This document shows, piece by piece, positions 8,770-17,401 of a stretch of DNA of 64,000 bases. This DNA comes from Elusimicrobiota bacterium (lineage in GTDB: Bacteria; Elusimicrobiota; Elusimicrobia; F11), in contig JAJVIP010000020.1 in assembly GCA_022072025.1 (NCBI GenBank), positions 51,335-115,334 on the forward strand. The letters run 5' to 3'. A program made the position numbers and the translations under genes. The notes beneath the pieces were generated by a model. The model was not told the origin of the DNA. It ran no database searches and worked only from the letters and a program-made list of their open reading frames with translations. Positions within the stretch are counted from its first letter, which is position 1. Each line of letters opens with the position of its first letter.

Positions 8770-9771
8770 CTAGGGGTTTCTGTCAATTCGCAACCGTTGC
8801 AGGACTTCATCAGCAGAAATGGCCTTGAGGCACGCGAGATGATCGTTGCCCAGCCGAACGCAATGATTTCTTAAACAGGGTACGCATGAAATTTCTTTGT
8901 GTTGGATGGATTGGTTTTCTCCCCAGGGAGGAAGTGCGTTTTGCGGATTGCTGGCTCCAAAAAGAATAACTTGCGGAACGTTCAACGCAGACGCCACATG
9001 CATGAGTCCTGAGTCGTTGGTCAAGAATTGGTCACATTGTTTAAGCACTCCCCCAAGTTCGGGTAGAGACAGTTCTCCGGCAGTGTTGATCACGTTTCCT
9101 GCGACAGACGTTTGAATCGTGTCGATAGCGGCCTGTTCTTTGGCGCTTCCAAAGAGGATGACCGTTCCCCCCTTTTGAGACAGCCACTGGCGCGCTATTT
9201 CCGAAAATCGTTCGGCCATCCATGTTCGAGCTGGGGCAATGGAAAGAGGAGCCATTCCAAGAATGGGTTTGGACAAGGTTTGCAATTTTTTATTGGAGGT
9301 TGTTTGGACGGGGAAATAGGGTGTCAGTGATTGAAGTGACAGGGTCTCTTCGTGAATCAAAGTCAAATATCGGTGAGCGTAGAGCCGGTTCTCTTGGTAG
9401 GGGAACCGGGTTGTTAGCATCAGGTTTCGAAAATCACCTGAGAAGCCGATGCGTTGGGGAATTCCCGCCAAAAAAACTTCCAGCGCGGACCGAAATGAGC
9501 GAGGCAAAATATAAACCTCATCAAACCCATGCGATTTGAGAATTTTTCCAACGGCCATCACTCCCCCGTTCGGGTAGGGCAGGGGAATGACCGATTCGAC
9601 ATCTGGATGGGTTTCGAACAGGGTTACAAGAGAGGGAACACATAAAACGGAGAGGCGGGCCTCTGCTTCACGTTGTTTTAATCGATGGATAAAAACGGTG
9701 CTGACCACCGCATCGCCCAACCATTGGGGGGCTCGAATGAGGATCTTTTTCACGTTGAGATTATAACGCAA
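8770..9771 (-). CDS. ADP-heptose:LPS heptosyltransferase-like GT9 glycosyltransferase
   Basis: GT9-family transferase of 333 residues, related to WaaF/WaaC, which add heptose to lipopolysaccharide core on the cytoplasmic side. Visible are the N-terminal KKILIRAPQWLGDAVVSTVF acceptor domain and the nucleotide-sugar domain with LTNDSGLMHVASALNVPQ, VILFGASNPQNALPPWG and the Cys-containing end CVPCLRNHCVRLGNDHLACL typical of WaaF-type enzymes. The TTG at 9771 is the best start: AAGGAGG lies 10 nt upstream (near 9782-9788). It is the first gene of a minus-strand operon with two lipoproteins and a TPM protein, and is divergent from the cyclase gene. The sugar donor is inferred from family only. Confidence 0.85.
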   Translation of the reverse strand: MRYNLNVKKILIRAPQWLGDAVVSTVFIHRLKQREAEARLSVLCVPSLVTLFETHPDVESVIPLPYPNGGVMAVGKILKSHGFDEVYILPRSFRSALEVFLAGIPQRIGFSGDFRNLMLTTRFPYQENRLYAHRYLTLIHEETLSLQSLTPYFPVQTTSNKKLQTLSKPILGMAPLSIAPARTWMAERFSEIARQWLSQKGGTVILFGSAKEQAAIDTIQTSVAGNVINTAGELSLPELGGVLKQCDQFLTNDSGLMHVASALNVPQVILFGASNPQNALPPWGENQSIQHKEISCVPCLRNHCVRLGNDHLACLKAISADEVLQRLRIDRNP

Positions 9772-9863
9772 ATTGCTTCTTCCTCCTTATTAATACCCTT
9801 GCGCCCCTCCCTCTTCCCAACGTACCCTTCTCATGTGATTTATGACACGTTGATGAGTCGTCT

Positions 9864-10754
9864 ATGTTGAAATGGTTTTTGGGGCAATTCAGGGCCCTGC
9901 GTTTTGCTTTGGTGGGGGGTGAATTTTTACCTCGTCTTACCGAAGCGATTAGACGAGTCAGCCAAGGTCATCTGGATGTTGAATTGCCCATCCCCAAATC
10001 CAAGGAGTGGGCGGACTTGGCACGTTCTTTTAATCAAATGGTTGAAGGTCTCCAAGAACGGGACCGGATGCGTCATTCATTGGGACGGATCATGGACCCC
10101 AAAATTGCCGAGATATTGATCAAAGAAAGTCCCACCGTGGGGGGGCGTCAACGGCAAGCCACCATCCTCTTTTGTGATATTCGAAATTACACCACGCTGT
10201 GCGAACAGTTATCTGCCGATGAACTTCAAGAATTTCTCAATGAATACTGGAAGGAAACCGTGGAAATCATCATGGAACAGGAAGGAACCATTGATAAATT
10301 TCATGGAGATGGGGTGTGTGTCGTCTTCGGCGCGCCGGTCCTTCATGTCGATGACGCGCTCCGGGCCGTGAGAACAGCCTGGCGATTGGTACAGAATGGG
10401 GAACTCCTCAACAAACGTCGAACCGAGCAGCGCAAAATTCCCATTCAGATCGGGGTGGGAATCCACACGGGCGAGGTGATCGCAGGGCATATCGGGTCTG
10501 AGCGCCGCATGGATTACACAGTGGTGGGGGACGCGGTCAATGTGGCGGCGCGTATTGAAGAATTAAACAAGAAATTCGGAACCAAAATTTTAATCAGCGA
10601 CAATGTCTATGAAAAAGTCGAAAACCATGTACGGGTGAAAACCCTAACGCTCGCCCATTTGCGCGGTCATAAAAGACCCATTCTGATTCATACCGTCAGA
10701 GAATTCTTCGAAGTGCCGGAAATCGAAATAAACCCCCACGAAAAAGCGGCTTAG
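9864..10754 (+). CDS. Class III adenylate/guanylate cyclase with HAMP linker
   Basis: A nucleotide cyclase of 296 residues that probably makes cAMP. Residues ~22-65 look like a HAMP-type segment (RLTEAIRRVSQGHLDVELP, SFNQMVEGLQERDRMR), but there is no convincing transmembrane helix, so any sensor part is missing or supplied by a partner. The catalytic domain (residues ~88-285) has the first metal aspartate in ATILFCDIRNYT, the second in DKFHGDGVCVVFGAP, and the IHTGEVIAGHIGSERRMDYTV and GDAVNVAARIEEL blocks. The upstream frame is closed by a TGA at 9843, so the N-terminus is not simply mis-called. Its stop abuts the stop of rho on the other strand. Whether it makes cAMP or cGMP cannot be settled by eye. 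Confidence 0.88.
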   Translation: MLKWFLGQFRALRFALVGGEFLPRLTEAIRRVSQGHLDVELPIPKSKEWADLARSFNQMVEGLQERDRMRHSLGRIMDPKIAEILIKESPTVGGRQRQATILFCDIRNYTTLCEQLSADELQEFLNEYWKETVEIIMEQEGTIDKFHGDGVCVVFGAPVLHVDDALRAVRTAWRLVQNGELLNKRRTEQRKIPIQIGVGIHTGEVIAGHIGSERRMDYTVVGDAVNVAARIEELNKKFGTKILISDNVYEKVENHVRVKTLTLAHLRGHKRPILIHTVREFFEVPEIEINPHEKAA

Positions 10755-11837
10755 TTACTGGAGGGAGGCGACGATGGCTTCGTTGGTGGGGTACTTTCGG
10801 AGAAGTTCGGTGAGCGCTTGAGCGGATTCCACTTCGCTCATGCTGGCCAGAGCGGCGCGCAGAGTGCGGCTCGCTTTGAGTTCTTCAGGGGTAAAGAGTT
10901 TTTCTTCTTTGCGGGTGCCCGACTCGCGGATGTTGAGGGCCGGGAAAATACGGCGGTCGGACACTTCTCGCGATAAAACCAGCTCCATGTTTCCGGTGCC
11001 TTTAAATTCCTGAAAGATCACGTCGTCCATGCGACTGCCGGTTTGTACGAGAATGGTGGCCAAAATACCAATGGACCCTGAAAATTCAATGTTGCGGGCC
11101 GTGCCGAAAATTTTTCGCGGGATAATGAGCCCCTGGGCGTCGACGCCGCCTGAGAGAGTTCGGCCATGACCCCGGACGGCGCTGTTATGAACCCGCGCCA
11201 AACGGGTCAGTGAGTCAATGAGGATCATGACATGTTTGCCTTCGGCGGCATGCTCAATGGCATCCTTCATTAACTGTTTGGCCACCGCGATGTGGTTCTC
11301 ATAGGGTTGGTCCGAAGTGGACCAACGGACTTCAGCGGTTACGCTGCGGCGGAAATCGGTGACTTCTTCAGGGCGTTCGTCAATGAGCAAAACATAGACC
11401 TTCATTTCGGGTTCGGCCCCTGTGATGGCTTGGCAAATGTGTTTTAAAAACGTTGTTTTGCCTGATTTGGGGGGAGACACAATCAAACCTCTTTGTCCTT
11501 TGCCAATGGGACAAAGCAGATCCATGGCGCGGATGGTGGGCTCGGAAAGTCCTTTGGTCAGGTGAATTCTGGGGGCCGGATCAATTGATGTCCCAGAAAA
11601 AAACTTTACCTCCGCCGGTGATTCAACTTCTTTTTGAGGGGGCCGTTGGAACCGGGGGCGGTCAAAACGCTGTTGTCCGCCATTGTTGTTATGATGGTGG
11701 CGGTGTCCGTTGTTGGGCCCTCGATTGGGCATGCCACGACCCGAAGGTCCTTGTCCAGGGCCTCGGTTGGGACGGTTGTGATGAGGGTTTGGCGCACCAC
11801 GCCGTTGATCTTTGTTCTGCCAGGTTCGGTTTTGCAT
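10755..11837 (-). CDS. rho: Rho-like hexameric helicase ATPase lacking the OB-fold RNA-binding domain
   Basis: Transcription termination factor Rho or a close paralogue. The RecA-like motor is complete: SPPKSGKT (Walker A, residues ~119-126), VYVLLIDERPEEVTDFRR, IDSLTRLARVHNSA, the Q-loop region GHGRTLSGGVDAQGL, and SRMDDVIFQEFKGTGNMEL with SGTRKEEKL. At 360 residues it is shorter than typical Rho (about 420). The N-terminal ~65 residues are a disordered Arg/Gly/Asn/His/Pro-rich tail, followed almost directly by the linker KFFSGTSIDPAPRIHL. The Rho N-terminal helical domain and cold-shock-like RNA-binding domain, expected just before that linker, are absent. The basic RG-rich tail may replace RNA contact; this is inference. 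It is the last gene of a five-gene minus-strand run. Confidence 0.9.
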   Translation of the reverse strand: MQNRTWQNKDQRRGAPNPHHNRPNRGPGQGPSGRGMPNRGPNNGHRHHHNNNGGQQRFDRPRFQRPPQKEVESPAEVKFFSGTSIDPAPRIHLTKGLSEPTIRAMDLLCPIGKGQRGLIVSPPKSGKTTFLKHICQAITGAEPEMKVYVLLIDERPEEVTDFRRSVTAEVRWSTSDQPYENHIAVAKQLMKDAIEHAAEGKHVMILIDSLTRLARVHNSAVRGHGRTLSGGVDAQGLIIPRKIFGTARNIEFSGSIGILATILVQTGSRMDDVIFQEFKGTGNMELVLSREVSDRRIFPALNIRESGTRKEEKLFTPEELKASRTLRAALASMSEVESAQALTELLRKYPTNEAIVASLQ

Positions 11838-11877
11838 GAATAAGGTAGGTCTAAAGTGGGCGGGAGCGTAGCATAAA

Positions 11878-12480
11878 TTATGGCTTTGTCACCAATTTCT
11901 TTGGCGCAAGGTGATCCAGGCGAAGCAAAATGACAATTCCCAGTCCCAAGAAAAATAAGAAGAAGCCCAACGTAACCACCAATGTTTGTTTGATATTACC
12001 GGCACTTTGAGGAATCAAAAGAATCTCCACAGAGGGGCCCTCTACTCCGCCAGAATAGACGCCACTGATGGTGTAGGCTCCCGCTCGAGCGATGGCGAAA
12101 TTGAACAAGGGCATTCCTTGAAAGCCCATTCGGTTGAACGTTTGGCCCCCGCTGTTCATGAGCACAGGAATCTCTTCATAGTCCTCTTTCGATAGGACAC
12201 GAACGTCCAACTGGGTCAGGGCTTTAATGGGGATTTCCTTGGTACTCCGATGGCGATAAACGCCGGCATAAAGACCGGGGGTTTCAAGCTGGACTTCTTG
12301 AAAGCCTGGCAGCTGAAGGGTTTTCATGCGGCCTCCGCCCGTCAGGCCTTCATATAAACCGACCCCCAACACCACAAAAGAAACCACTATCGCGGTGATT
12401 CCACAGGTCATAAGAAATCCACGTTGAAGGAAAAAAGGAGTGGAATTTTTGTTTTTGATTTTTATTTCAGTGTTCCACAT
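11878..12480 (-). CDS. Two-transmembrane envelope protein of unknown function
   Basis: I do not recognise this 200-residue protein. It has a helix at residues ~24-46 (FLMTCGITAIVVSFVVLGVGLY) and another at ~163-187 (TLVVTLGFFLFFLGLGIVILL), with a beta-rich region of about 115 residues between them, probably outside the cytoplasm. That region contains ETPGLYAGVYRHR and FNFAIARAGAYTISGVYSGG, reminiscent of small beta-sandwich sensor or jelly-roll domains. CGGGAG lies 7 nt before the ATG. It sits between the aldo/keto reductase (20 nt upstream) and rho (40 nt downstream), in the same orientation. Confidence 0.7.
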   Translation of the reverse strand: MWNTEIKIKNKNSTPFFLQRGFLMTCGITAIVVSFVVLGVGLYEGLTGGGRMKTLQLPGFQEVQLETPGLYAGVYRHRSTKEIPIKALTQLDVRVLSKEDYEEIPVLMNSGGQTFNRMGFQGMPLFNFAIARAGAYTISGVYSGGVEGPSVEILLIPQSAGNIKQTLVVTLGFFLFFLGLGIVILLRLDHLAPKKLVTKP

Positions 12481-12499
12481 TGTGATTCTCCCGAATTAT

Positions 12500-13474
12500 T
12501 TAGTCTTCCCATTGGGTATAAAAATTTCGAGGCCAGGCGTGTTTTTTGAGTTCCTGAACTGTCTGGGCCGACAGAGGTGGAGCTTCACCCACGGCGACGT
12601 TGGAGTCCACATTTTTTGATTTGCGCATACCAGGGATCACGGTTGACACCGCCGGTTGGCTTAATACAAATTTGAGCGCCAATTCTGACAGTGTTTTGGC
12701 TTCAGGGCCCAAAAATGATTTTAATTTTTCAACACGTTCCACTGTATGAATCAAACTGTCACCTTTGAAATATGACGCTCTGAAATCCCCTTGTTCAAAT
12801 CTCGTATTTTTGTTGAACGCCCCGGTCAAACTTCCTTCATCAAAGGGAACACGGACGATAACCCCCACCTTGTGTTTAAGGCAAAGAGGGAATAATTTTT
12901 CCATGGGAGATTGATCGAAGATATTAAAGATCACCTGCACGGTATCAATGAGGCCCGAGGCCACCAATTCGAGTGCTGAATTTGGATCGTGATCATTGAT
13001 CGAAACGCCAAACCCTCGAATTTTCCCGGATTTCTTAAGTTGTCCAATGGTTTCCTTCCATTCATCTTGATGAAGCCAAGCGTCGGACCAGACATGAAAT
13101 TGTGTGAGGTCGAGAGTGTTCCGTTGAAGATATTTCAAACTTCTCTCCGTGCAAGAAACAATCCATTCTTTGGGGAACACTTCCTTGAGGGGGGTTTTGG
13201 GGCTCCCGGGCCATATCCCGTTTTTGGGGGGGATCTTTGTGGCGATCAGCGCTGGTTTTCCGGCCAAGGCTTGGGCCATCAATTTCTCGCTGTGGCCATC
13301 TCCATAAACAAAAGCTGTGTCAAAAAAATTAACACCCAATTCCCAGGCTCGTTTTAATGCATTGATGGATTCTGTGTCATCGGTAGGCCCCCACCAGGTA
13401 CGGCCAATGCCCCATCCGCCATAGCCGATTTCAGAAACGTCCCAACCCAAGGCTCCCAACTTTCGGTTTCTCAT
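12500..13474 (-). CDS. Aldo/keto reductase
   Basis: NAD(P)H-dependent oxidoreductase of 324 residues with a TIM-barrel fold that reduces carbonyls. The catalytic tetrad can be read: Asp and Tyr in NFFDTAFVYGDGHSE, Lys in LIATKIPP, and His in LTQFHVWSD. The N-terminus RKLGALGWDVSEIGYGGWGIG and the cofactor-phosphate region near LSQPAVSTVIPGMRKSKNV follow the general AKR pattern. The C-terminal WPRNFYTQWED is typical of the subgroup annotated as general oxidoreductases. It starts 10 nt after the stop of the SEC59-like gene and is part of the same minus-strand operon. The substrate is unknown. Confidence 0.92.
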   Translation of the reverse strand: MRNRKLGALGWDVSEIGYGGWGIGRTWWGPTDDTESINALKRAWELGVNFFDTAFVYGDGHSEKLMAQALAGKPALIATKIPPKNGIWPGSPKTPLKEVFPKEWIVSCTERSLKYLQRNTLDLTQFHVWSDAWLHQDEWKETIGQLKKSGKIRGFGVSINDHDPNSALELVASGLIDTVQVIFNIFDQSPMEKLFPLCLKHKVGVIVRVPFDEGSLTGAFNKNTRFEQGDFRASYFKGDSLIHTVERVEKLKSFLGPEAKTLSELALKFVLSQPAVSTVIPGMRKSKNVDSNVAVGEAPPLSAQTVQELKKHAWPRNFYTQWED

Positions 13475-13484
13475 GAGGCCTATT

Positions 13485-14072
13485 CTACGTTAGAAATTTC
13501 AAAGTCAACATGAGAACCGCGGCGGAACCGACCGGAATGGTGATGTTGTCATTGAGCGAAAGAAAACCATGTTCAAAATAAGTGGCGGCCAAGGCGCCCA
13601 CAATAACGGGAGTCCATCCGAAATTGGGTTGGAGAAGTACGGCTCCCACCACGAAACACACCAAAAAGCAACCGATGCTTCCGCTGACCCGGCGTTGGGA
13701 TTTCGGCCATTGCGGTCCCTGGATTCGCATGCCAATGAGGCTGGCCGCTCCGTCCCCCAATATCAGATACAACAAGGCGCTGGTGGTCACGGCGATGGGC
13801 TGGCTGATCGCAATGGTGAGCGTGACGCCCAAGAGCATCCAGAAAAGTCCTGAGAAATGAGACTTTTCTTTTTCCCTAAGAAGGTTCCCAAATATTCGTA
13901 ACAGATGTTCATTTATAGAGGGGACTTTCAACCGATAATATTCCAACAGACCAACCAAAGCCAAAGCGGAGAGAAGAAGGAGGAGGTATGTGTTTTTTGG
14001 AATAAAAATGGCCCCCACCACATAGAGCAACCCCAAGAGATGAAAAATTTTTCGTTTGATTTCAGGCCACAT
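13485..14072 (-). CDS. SEC59/DGK1/VTE5-family CTP-dependent lipid kinase or cytidylyltransferase-like membrane protein
   Basis: Polytopic membrane protein of 195 residues with about six hydrophobic helices. It shows the hallmarks of the dolichol kinase/phytol kinase/phosphatidate cytidylyltransferase-like family: EIKRKIFHLLGL at the N-terminus, LYLILGDGAASLIGMRI, KSQRRVSGSIGCF, and EHGFLSLNDNITIPVGSA at the C-terminus. Family members use CTP to phosphorylate polyprenols, diacylglycerol or phytol; the substrate here is unknown. It overlaps the upstream polytopic membrane gene by 11 nt, indicating coupled translation. A role in recycling lipid carriers for envelope glycans is possible but inferred only from context. 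Confidence 0.82.
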   Translation of the reverse strand: MWPEIKRKIFHLLGLLYVVGAIFIPKNTYLLLLLSALALVGLLEYYRLKVPSINEHLLRIFGNLLREKEKSHFSGLFWMLLGVTLTIAISQPIAVTTSALLYLILGDGAASLIGMRIQGPQWPKSQRRVSGSIGCFLVCFVVGAVLLQPNFGWTPVIVGALAATYFEHGFLSLNDNITIPVGSAAVLMLTLKFLT

Positions 14073-15765
14073 GGGGGAGGTCAGAAATAAAAAGATTCTT
14101 TATCAATTGCCGTAAGTGACAAATTTCCACTTCTTTTTCATGCCGCATTAATTCTTTGAGGATTTGATTCGAAGAAATCAGTTTGGCTTCAAGCAAGACT
14201 TTCATTTGCTCGGTGTTGTACGGCCATAGAGCGACATATTCGTATTTTTTTATCAGCTCATTAAACGACGGAGACCTTTTGAGAAAGACCAAGCTGGCGT
14301 CATCCCAATAAACCAGAGCCCATTCTGTTCTGGGGAAAACCAAATTGGCCCAGGCGAATGGGAAAGGCGTTTTCCCTTGGGAGGGGATGACCATGGGATT
14401 GTAATCGACAATGGCATGATCGATCCCATAGGACGCCAGAAATTTTTGCCAAGCGCTTCCGTCGGCTGTAGACAGGAGGTCCGTGTCCAATTGGTGATGG
14501 TAAACCAAGAGTGAATGGAAAAGATAACGACCATCCATAAAAACCGGATGCGTGGGGCCCAGCGCCCATTCGATGGCCCCTCCCATATGATAGGTGTTGT
14601 AAAGTTTTCCAGAGATTTTGTTTTTTTGGATGAACTCACAGGCTCCAAATGGAAAGCGGTTCGTTTGTATTTTTCTGAAATTTTGATCAGGAGTTTTTGA
14701 CAACAGGGCCCAGCACGCCGCGATGGACAGGGCCCAGCCAGTTATTTGAATGAATTTGAAAGATTTATGTTGGCCACGACTTTTTGCCCATGACGAAAAG
14801 AGGCAAATCAAAAATGGAAGGGCAAAGATTGGAAGAAGCACGGTGTTGCGCATGTGACGCGTTCCCCAAATGGCGAATAAGAGAAACACCGGTCCCCAAA
14901 ATTTGGCTTCCTTTTGGCCCTGTAAAATTCCCCACGTTAAACCGAGGCCTCCCATTCCAAACAAAAACCAAAATGGAAGAGATTGATCGATGGCGGTGGG
15001 GGCCCATTCTTGAATAAAAAGAGGGGACCCCGACATTTGGGTGGCATGCTCAAAGAAAATATTCAGAAGGCGTGGTCCCCAGGGGTTCAATAGCATCGCC
15101 ACGCTCATCCCGACCAGTGATTTATCCAAAAGAGAAATAAAATCTTTTTTCTCTTTAGCCCAGCGTGCTCCGATATTCAGGAGGGCCACCGTCGCGAGGC
15201 CGTATAAAAAACCGCCATGAAGATTGCACCAAAAAACCATCAGTCCCGATAAAACCCAAGGGAGACGATGGGCCAATTTGGAATTGGGTTTTTCCCTTGT
15301 TTGAAGAAGCAGCCCCAACATTCCTATTAATAGGAGCAAACTGATCAACTCGATGCGTTCATAAAACCGCATTTGGAGGCTTACAAACCCGAACAGGCTG
15401 CTTAGATACAACCAAGGGCCACGGGCTCCAGCCTTTTTTAGAACAAGAGTCAAAAGCGCCCACACCAGAAGGACGAAAATAACTTTCCCACCAATCAGAC
15501 CCTCGATGCCCGCCATTTGCATTGTCAAATAGAGCAGAATTTGGCTCAGCCACTCGAAATTGATCCAAGGTGTGCCAAGAAGTGTGTGGGAAAATACATC
15601 GGTGCGCAAAAGTGATCGGTTTTCCAGCATGAATCTGCCAGAGGCCAAATGCCACCAAACATCGTAATCGAAAAGGGCCCACCGAATGGTTGTTATGAGC
15701 CCAAAAGTCGTTAAAACCCAAAGGCTTTTCTCAAAAAGAGTCGCCAAATGAAACCGTTTATACAT
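14062..15765 (-). CDS. Large polytopic membrane protein, GT-C/PMT-like
   Basis: A 567-residue protein with around ten predicted membrane helices. The first periplasmic loop has the pattern FDYDVWWHLASGRF and TDVFSHTLLGTPWINFEWLS, with acidic and aromatic residues as in lipid-sugar-using GT-C/PMT-like enzymes. The soluble C-terminal part includes YNTYHMGGAIEWALGPTHPV and FMDGRYLFH. I recognise the general type but no biochemical function is known to me. Such proteins may transfer a sugar from a polyprenyl-phosphate donor, which fits the SEC59-like lipid kinase encoded next (11-nt overlap). It is the first gene of the minus-strand run that ends with rho. Confidence 0.75.
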   Translation of the reverse strand: MYKRFHLATLFEKSLWVLTTFGLITTIRWALFDYDVWWHLASGRFMLENRSLLRTDVFSHTLLGTPWINFEWLSQILLYLTMQMAGIEGLIGGKVIFVLLVWALLTLVLKKAGARGPWLYLSSLFGFVSLQMRFYERIELISLLLLIGMLGLLLQTREKPNSKLAHRLPWVLSGLMVFWCNLHGGFLYGLATVALLNIGARWAKEKKDFISLLDKSLVGMSVAMLLNPWGPRLLNIFFEHATQMSGSPLFIQEWAPTAIDQSLPFWFLFGMGGLGLTWGILQGQKEAKFWGPVFLLFAIWGTRHMRNTVLLPIFALPFLICLFSSWAKSRGQHKSFKFIQITGWALSIAACWALLSKTPDQNFRKIQTNRFPFGACEFIQKNKISGKLYNTYHMGGAIEWALGPTHPVFMDGRYLFHSLLVYHHQLDTDLLSTADGSAWQKFLASYGIDHAIVDYNPMVIPSQGKTPFPFAWANLVFPRTEWALVYWDDASLVFLKRSPSFNELIKKYEYVALWPYNTEQMKVLLEAKLISSNQILKELMRHEKEVEICHLRQLIKNLFISDLPHVA

Positions 15766-15853
15766 AGGTGTGACTTTCGTCGTTTCTTAACCTCCTCTTA
15801 AGGCGACCTTAATACGAAACCGACACTATTAAATCAAAAGGAGGAACCCTACC

Positions 15854-16048
15854 ATGGATTCCATACAGAACTTCAGAGCGAGACTTGAAATGTTGGATGG
15901 TATGCTGAGCAAGTTGAAGCACAGTCATGGGCGCGTGAAACAACTGAAACGCAGTGTGTATGTTTTGAGAGCGTTGCTGAAAGATCAAAACAACATCAAA
16001 TCGCCCTACGGCCCGCAATCGGTTATTGTTCAATTTTCCGTCCAGTAG
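15854..16048 (+). CDS. Small hypothetical basic helical protein
   Basis: A 64-residue frame with a very good ribosome binding site: AAGGAGG 9 nt before the ATG. The product is predicted helical and basic in the middle (ARLEMLDGMLSKLKHSH, RVKQLKRSVYVLRALL), with no cysteines and no signal peptide. No family is recognised. It lies alone between the divergent membrane gene (start 15765) and the VanX-YkuD fusion (start 16074). A frame on the opposite strand (15809-16081) covers the same bases but has no such site. Confidence 0.5.
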   Translation: MDSIQNFRARLEMLDGMLSKLKHSHGRVKQLKRSVYVLRALLKDQNNIKSPYGPQSVIVQFSVQ

Positions 16049-16073
16049 GTTTTCACTGATATAATGGCCTGCG

Positions 16074-17390
16074 ATGTTCAAATCATCTCAGGAGATTGTT
16101 CGTTCCTTTCTTGTTCTACTTTCCTTTAATTCCCTTGTTTTTCCTCAGGAAGACCGATCGTTGGTTTCCATCCGAAACTTGGCTCCCGGAATTGTTGTGG
16201 AGATGCGTTATGCCACTGAAAACAATTTCACCAAAACCCGCCTTTACCCCCTTCAAGATGAATGTTTGCTTTGCCGGCCTGTCGCCGAGCGTTTGGCGCG
16301 TGTTCAAAAGAATTTAGAAAAAAGGGGTTTTGGCCTTAAAGTTTGGGATTGTTATCGCCCGCTTCACGTTCAAAAAAAATTGTGGGAGATTCTTCCCGAT
16401 CCTCGATTTGTCGCCGATCCCAAAACCGGATCCCGTCATAACCGCGGGGCTTCCATAGATCTGACGTTGGTGGATTCCAATGGCAATGAGCTTCTCATGC
16501 CAACAGGGTTCGATGAATTCAGTGAAAAAGCCCGTCGAAATTATCGGCACTTGCCTGCCGAGGCTCTTAAAAACCGGTCGATTCTCGAAGAAGCCATGAC
16601 CTTTGAAGGATTTTTGCCTCTTTCCACCGAATGGTGGCACTTTGATGCTCCAGATTGGGCCAGCTATGAATTACGAGACGAACCTTTGGGCTCCGCATCT
16701 TTTAAAGAAGATGTTATGGTTGTGGGCATGATTCCAAAAAATGCGCACCAACTGATGGTCGTGACGGCTCCGGACTGGTCCTCCCAAACGGGACTTTTGC
16801 AGCGATATGAACGAACGGAAGCTTTTCCTTGGCAAAAGGTGGGGAATGCCTGGTCAGTCAGTTTGGGGTTGAAAGGTTTGGCCTGGGGTCGAGGGCAACA
16901 GGAACCGATGAGAGAAGAACTTCAGAAAAGAGAAGGAGACAATAAGGCTCCCGCTGGGATTTTCAAAGTGGGCCAAGCCTATGGTTATTCCCTCAAGGCT
17001 CTTTCGGGCAGCCGCTGGCCTTACACTCCGGTCGATGAAACCTGGCGCTGTGTGGACGACCCCGCCTCCCCTCACTACAACCAAATTTTTCCTGTGACCC
17101 CTGCCACTCAAAAAGATTGGAAGTCCGCTGAATTAATGAAACGCAGTGATCATCTCTATAAATGGGTGATCAATGTGGAGCAAAATACCCCCAACATCAG
17201 CGGTTGCGGGAGTTGCATTTTCCTCCATGTCTGGCGAAAACCCGGAAGCGGAACAGAGGGCTGCACCGCCATGGAAGAAGACCATATGGTCGAATTGCTG
17301 GGTTGGCTTGATCCCGCCTTGAACCCCCTCTTGGTGCAATTACCAGAAAAGGAATATCAACACCTGAAAAGCACTTGGCAACTTCCGTAA
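16074..17390 (+). CDS. D-Ala-D-Ala dipeptidase (VanX/DdpX type) fused to an L,D-transpeptidase (YkuD) domain
   Basis: Exported two-domain peptidoglycan enzyme of 438 residues. A signal-like N-terminus (RSFLVLLSFNSLVFPQ) is followed by an M15D dipeptidase domain with the zinc-binding SRHNRGASIDL (residues ~119-129) and STEWWHF (~184-190), plus substrate-binding WDCYRPLHVQ. From residue ~215 a second domain ends in ISGCGSCIFLHVW and GTEGCTAME (residues ~373-401), where the His and Cys match the L,D-transpeptidase catalytic pair. The first half would cleave D-Ala-D-Ala; the second would cross-link or modify stem peptides through their third residue. The domains usually occur on separate proteins, so the fusion is noteworthy. 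The gene is followed by a palindromic repeat that separates it from the convergent SPFH gene. Confidence 0.88.
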   Translation: MFKSSQEIVRSFLVLLSFNSLVFPQEDRSLVSIRNLAPGIVVEMRYATENNFTKTRLYPLQDECLLCRPVAERLARVQKNLEKRGFGLKVWDCYRPLHVQKKLWEILPDPRFVADPKTGSRHNRGASIDLTLVDSNGNELLMPTGFDEFSEKARRNYRHLPAEALKNRSILEEAMTFEGFLPLSTEWWHFDAPDWASYELRDEPLGSASFKEDVMVVGMIPKNAHQLMVVTAPDWSSQTGLLQRYERTEAFPWQKVGNAWSVSLGLKGLAWGRGQQEPMREELQKREGDNKAPAGIFKVGQAYGYSLKALSGSRWPYTPVDETWRCVDDPASPHYNQIFPVTPATQKDWKSAELMKRSDHLYKWVINVEQNTPNISGCGSCIFLHVWRKPGSGTEGCTAMEEDHMVELLGWLDPALNPLLVQLPEKEYQHLKSTWQLP

Positions 17391-17401
17391 AGCATGAGCA
17401 T

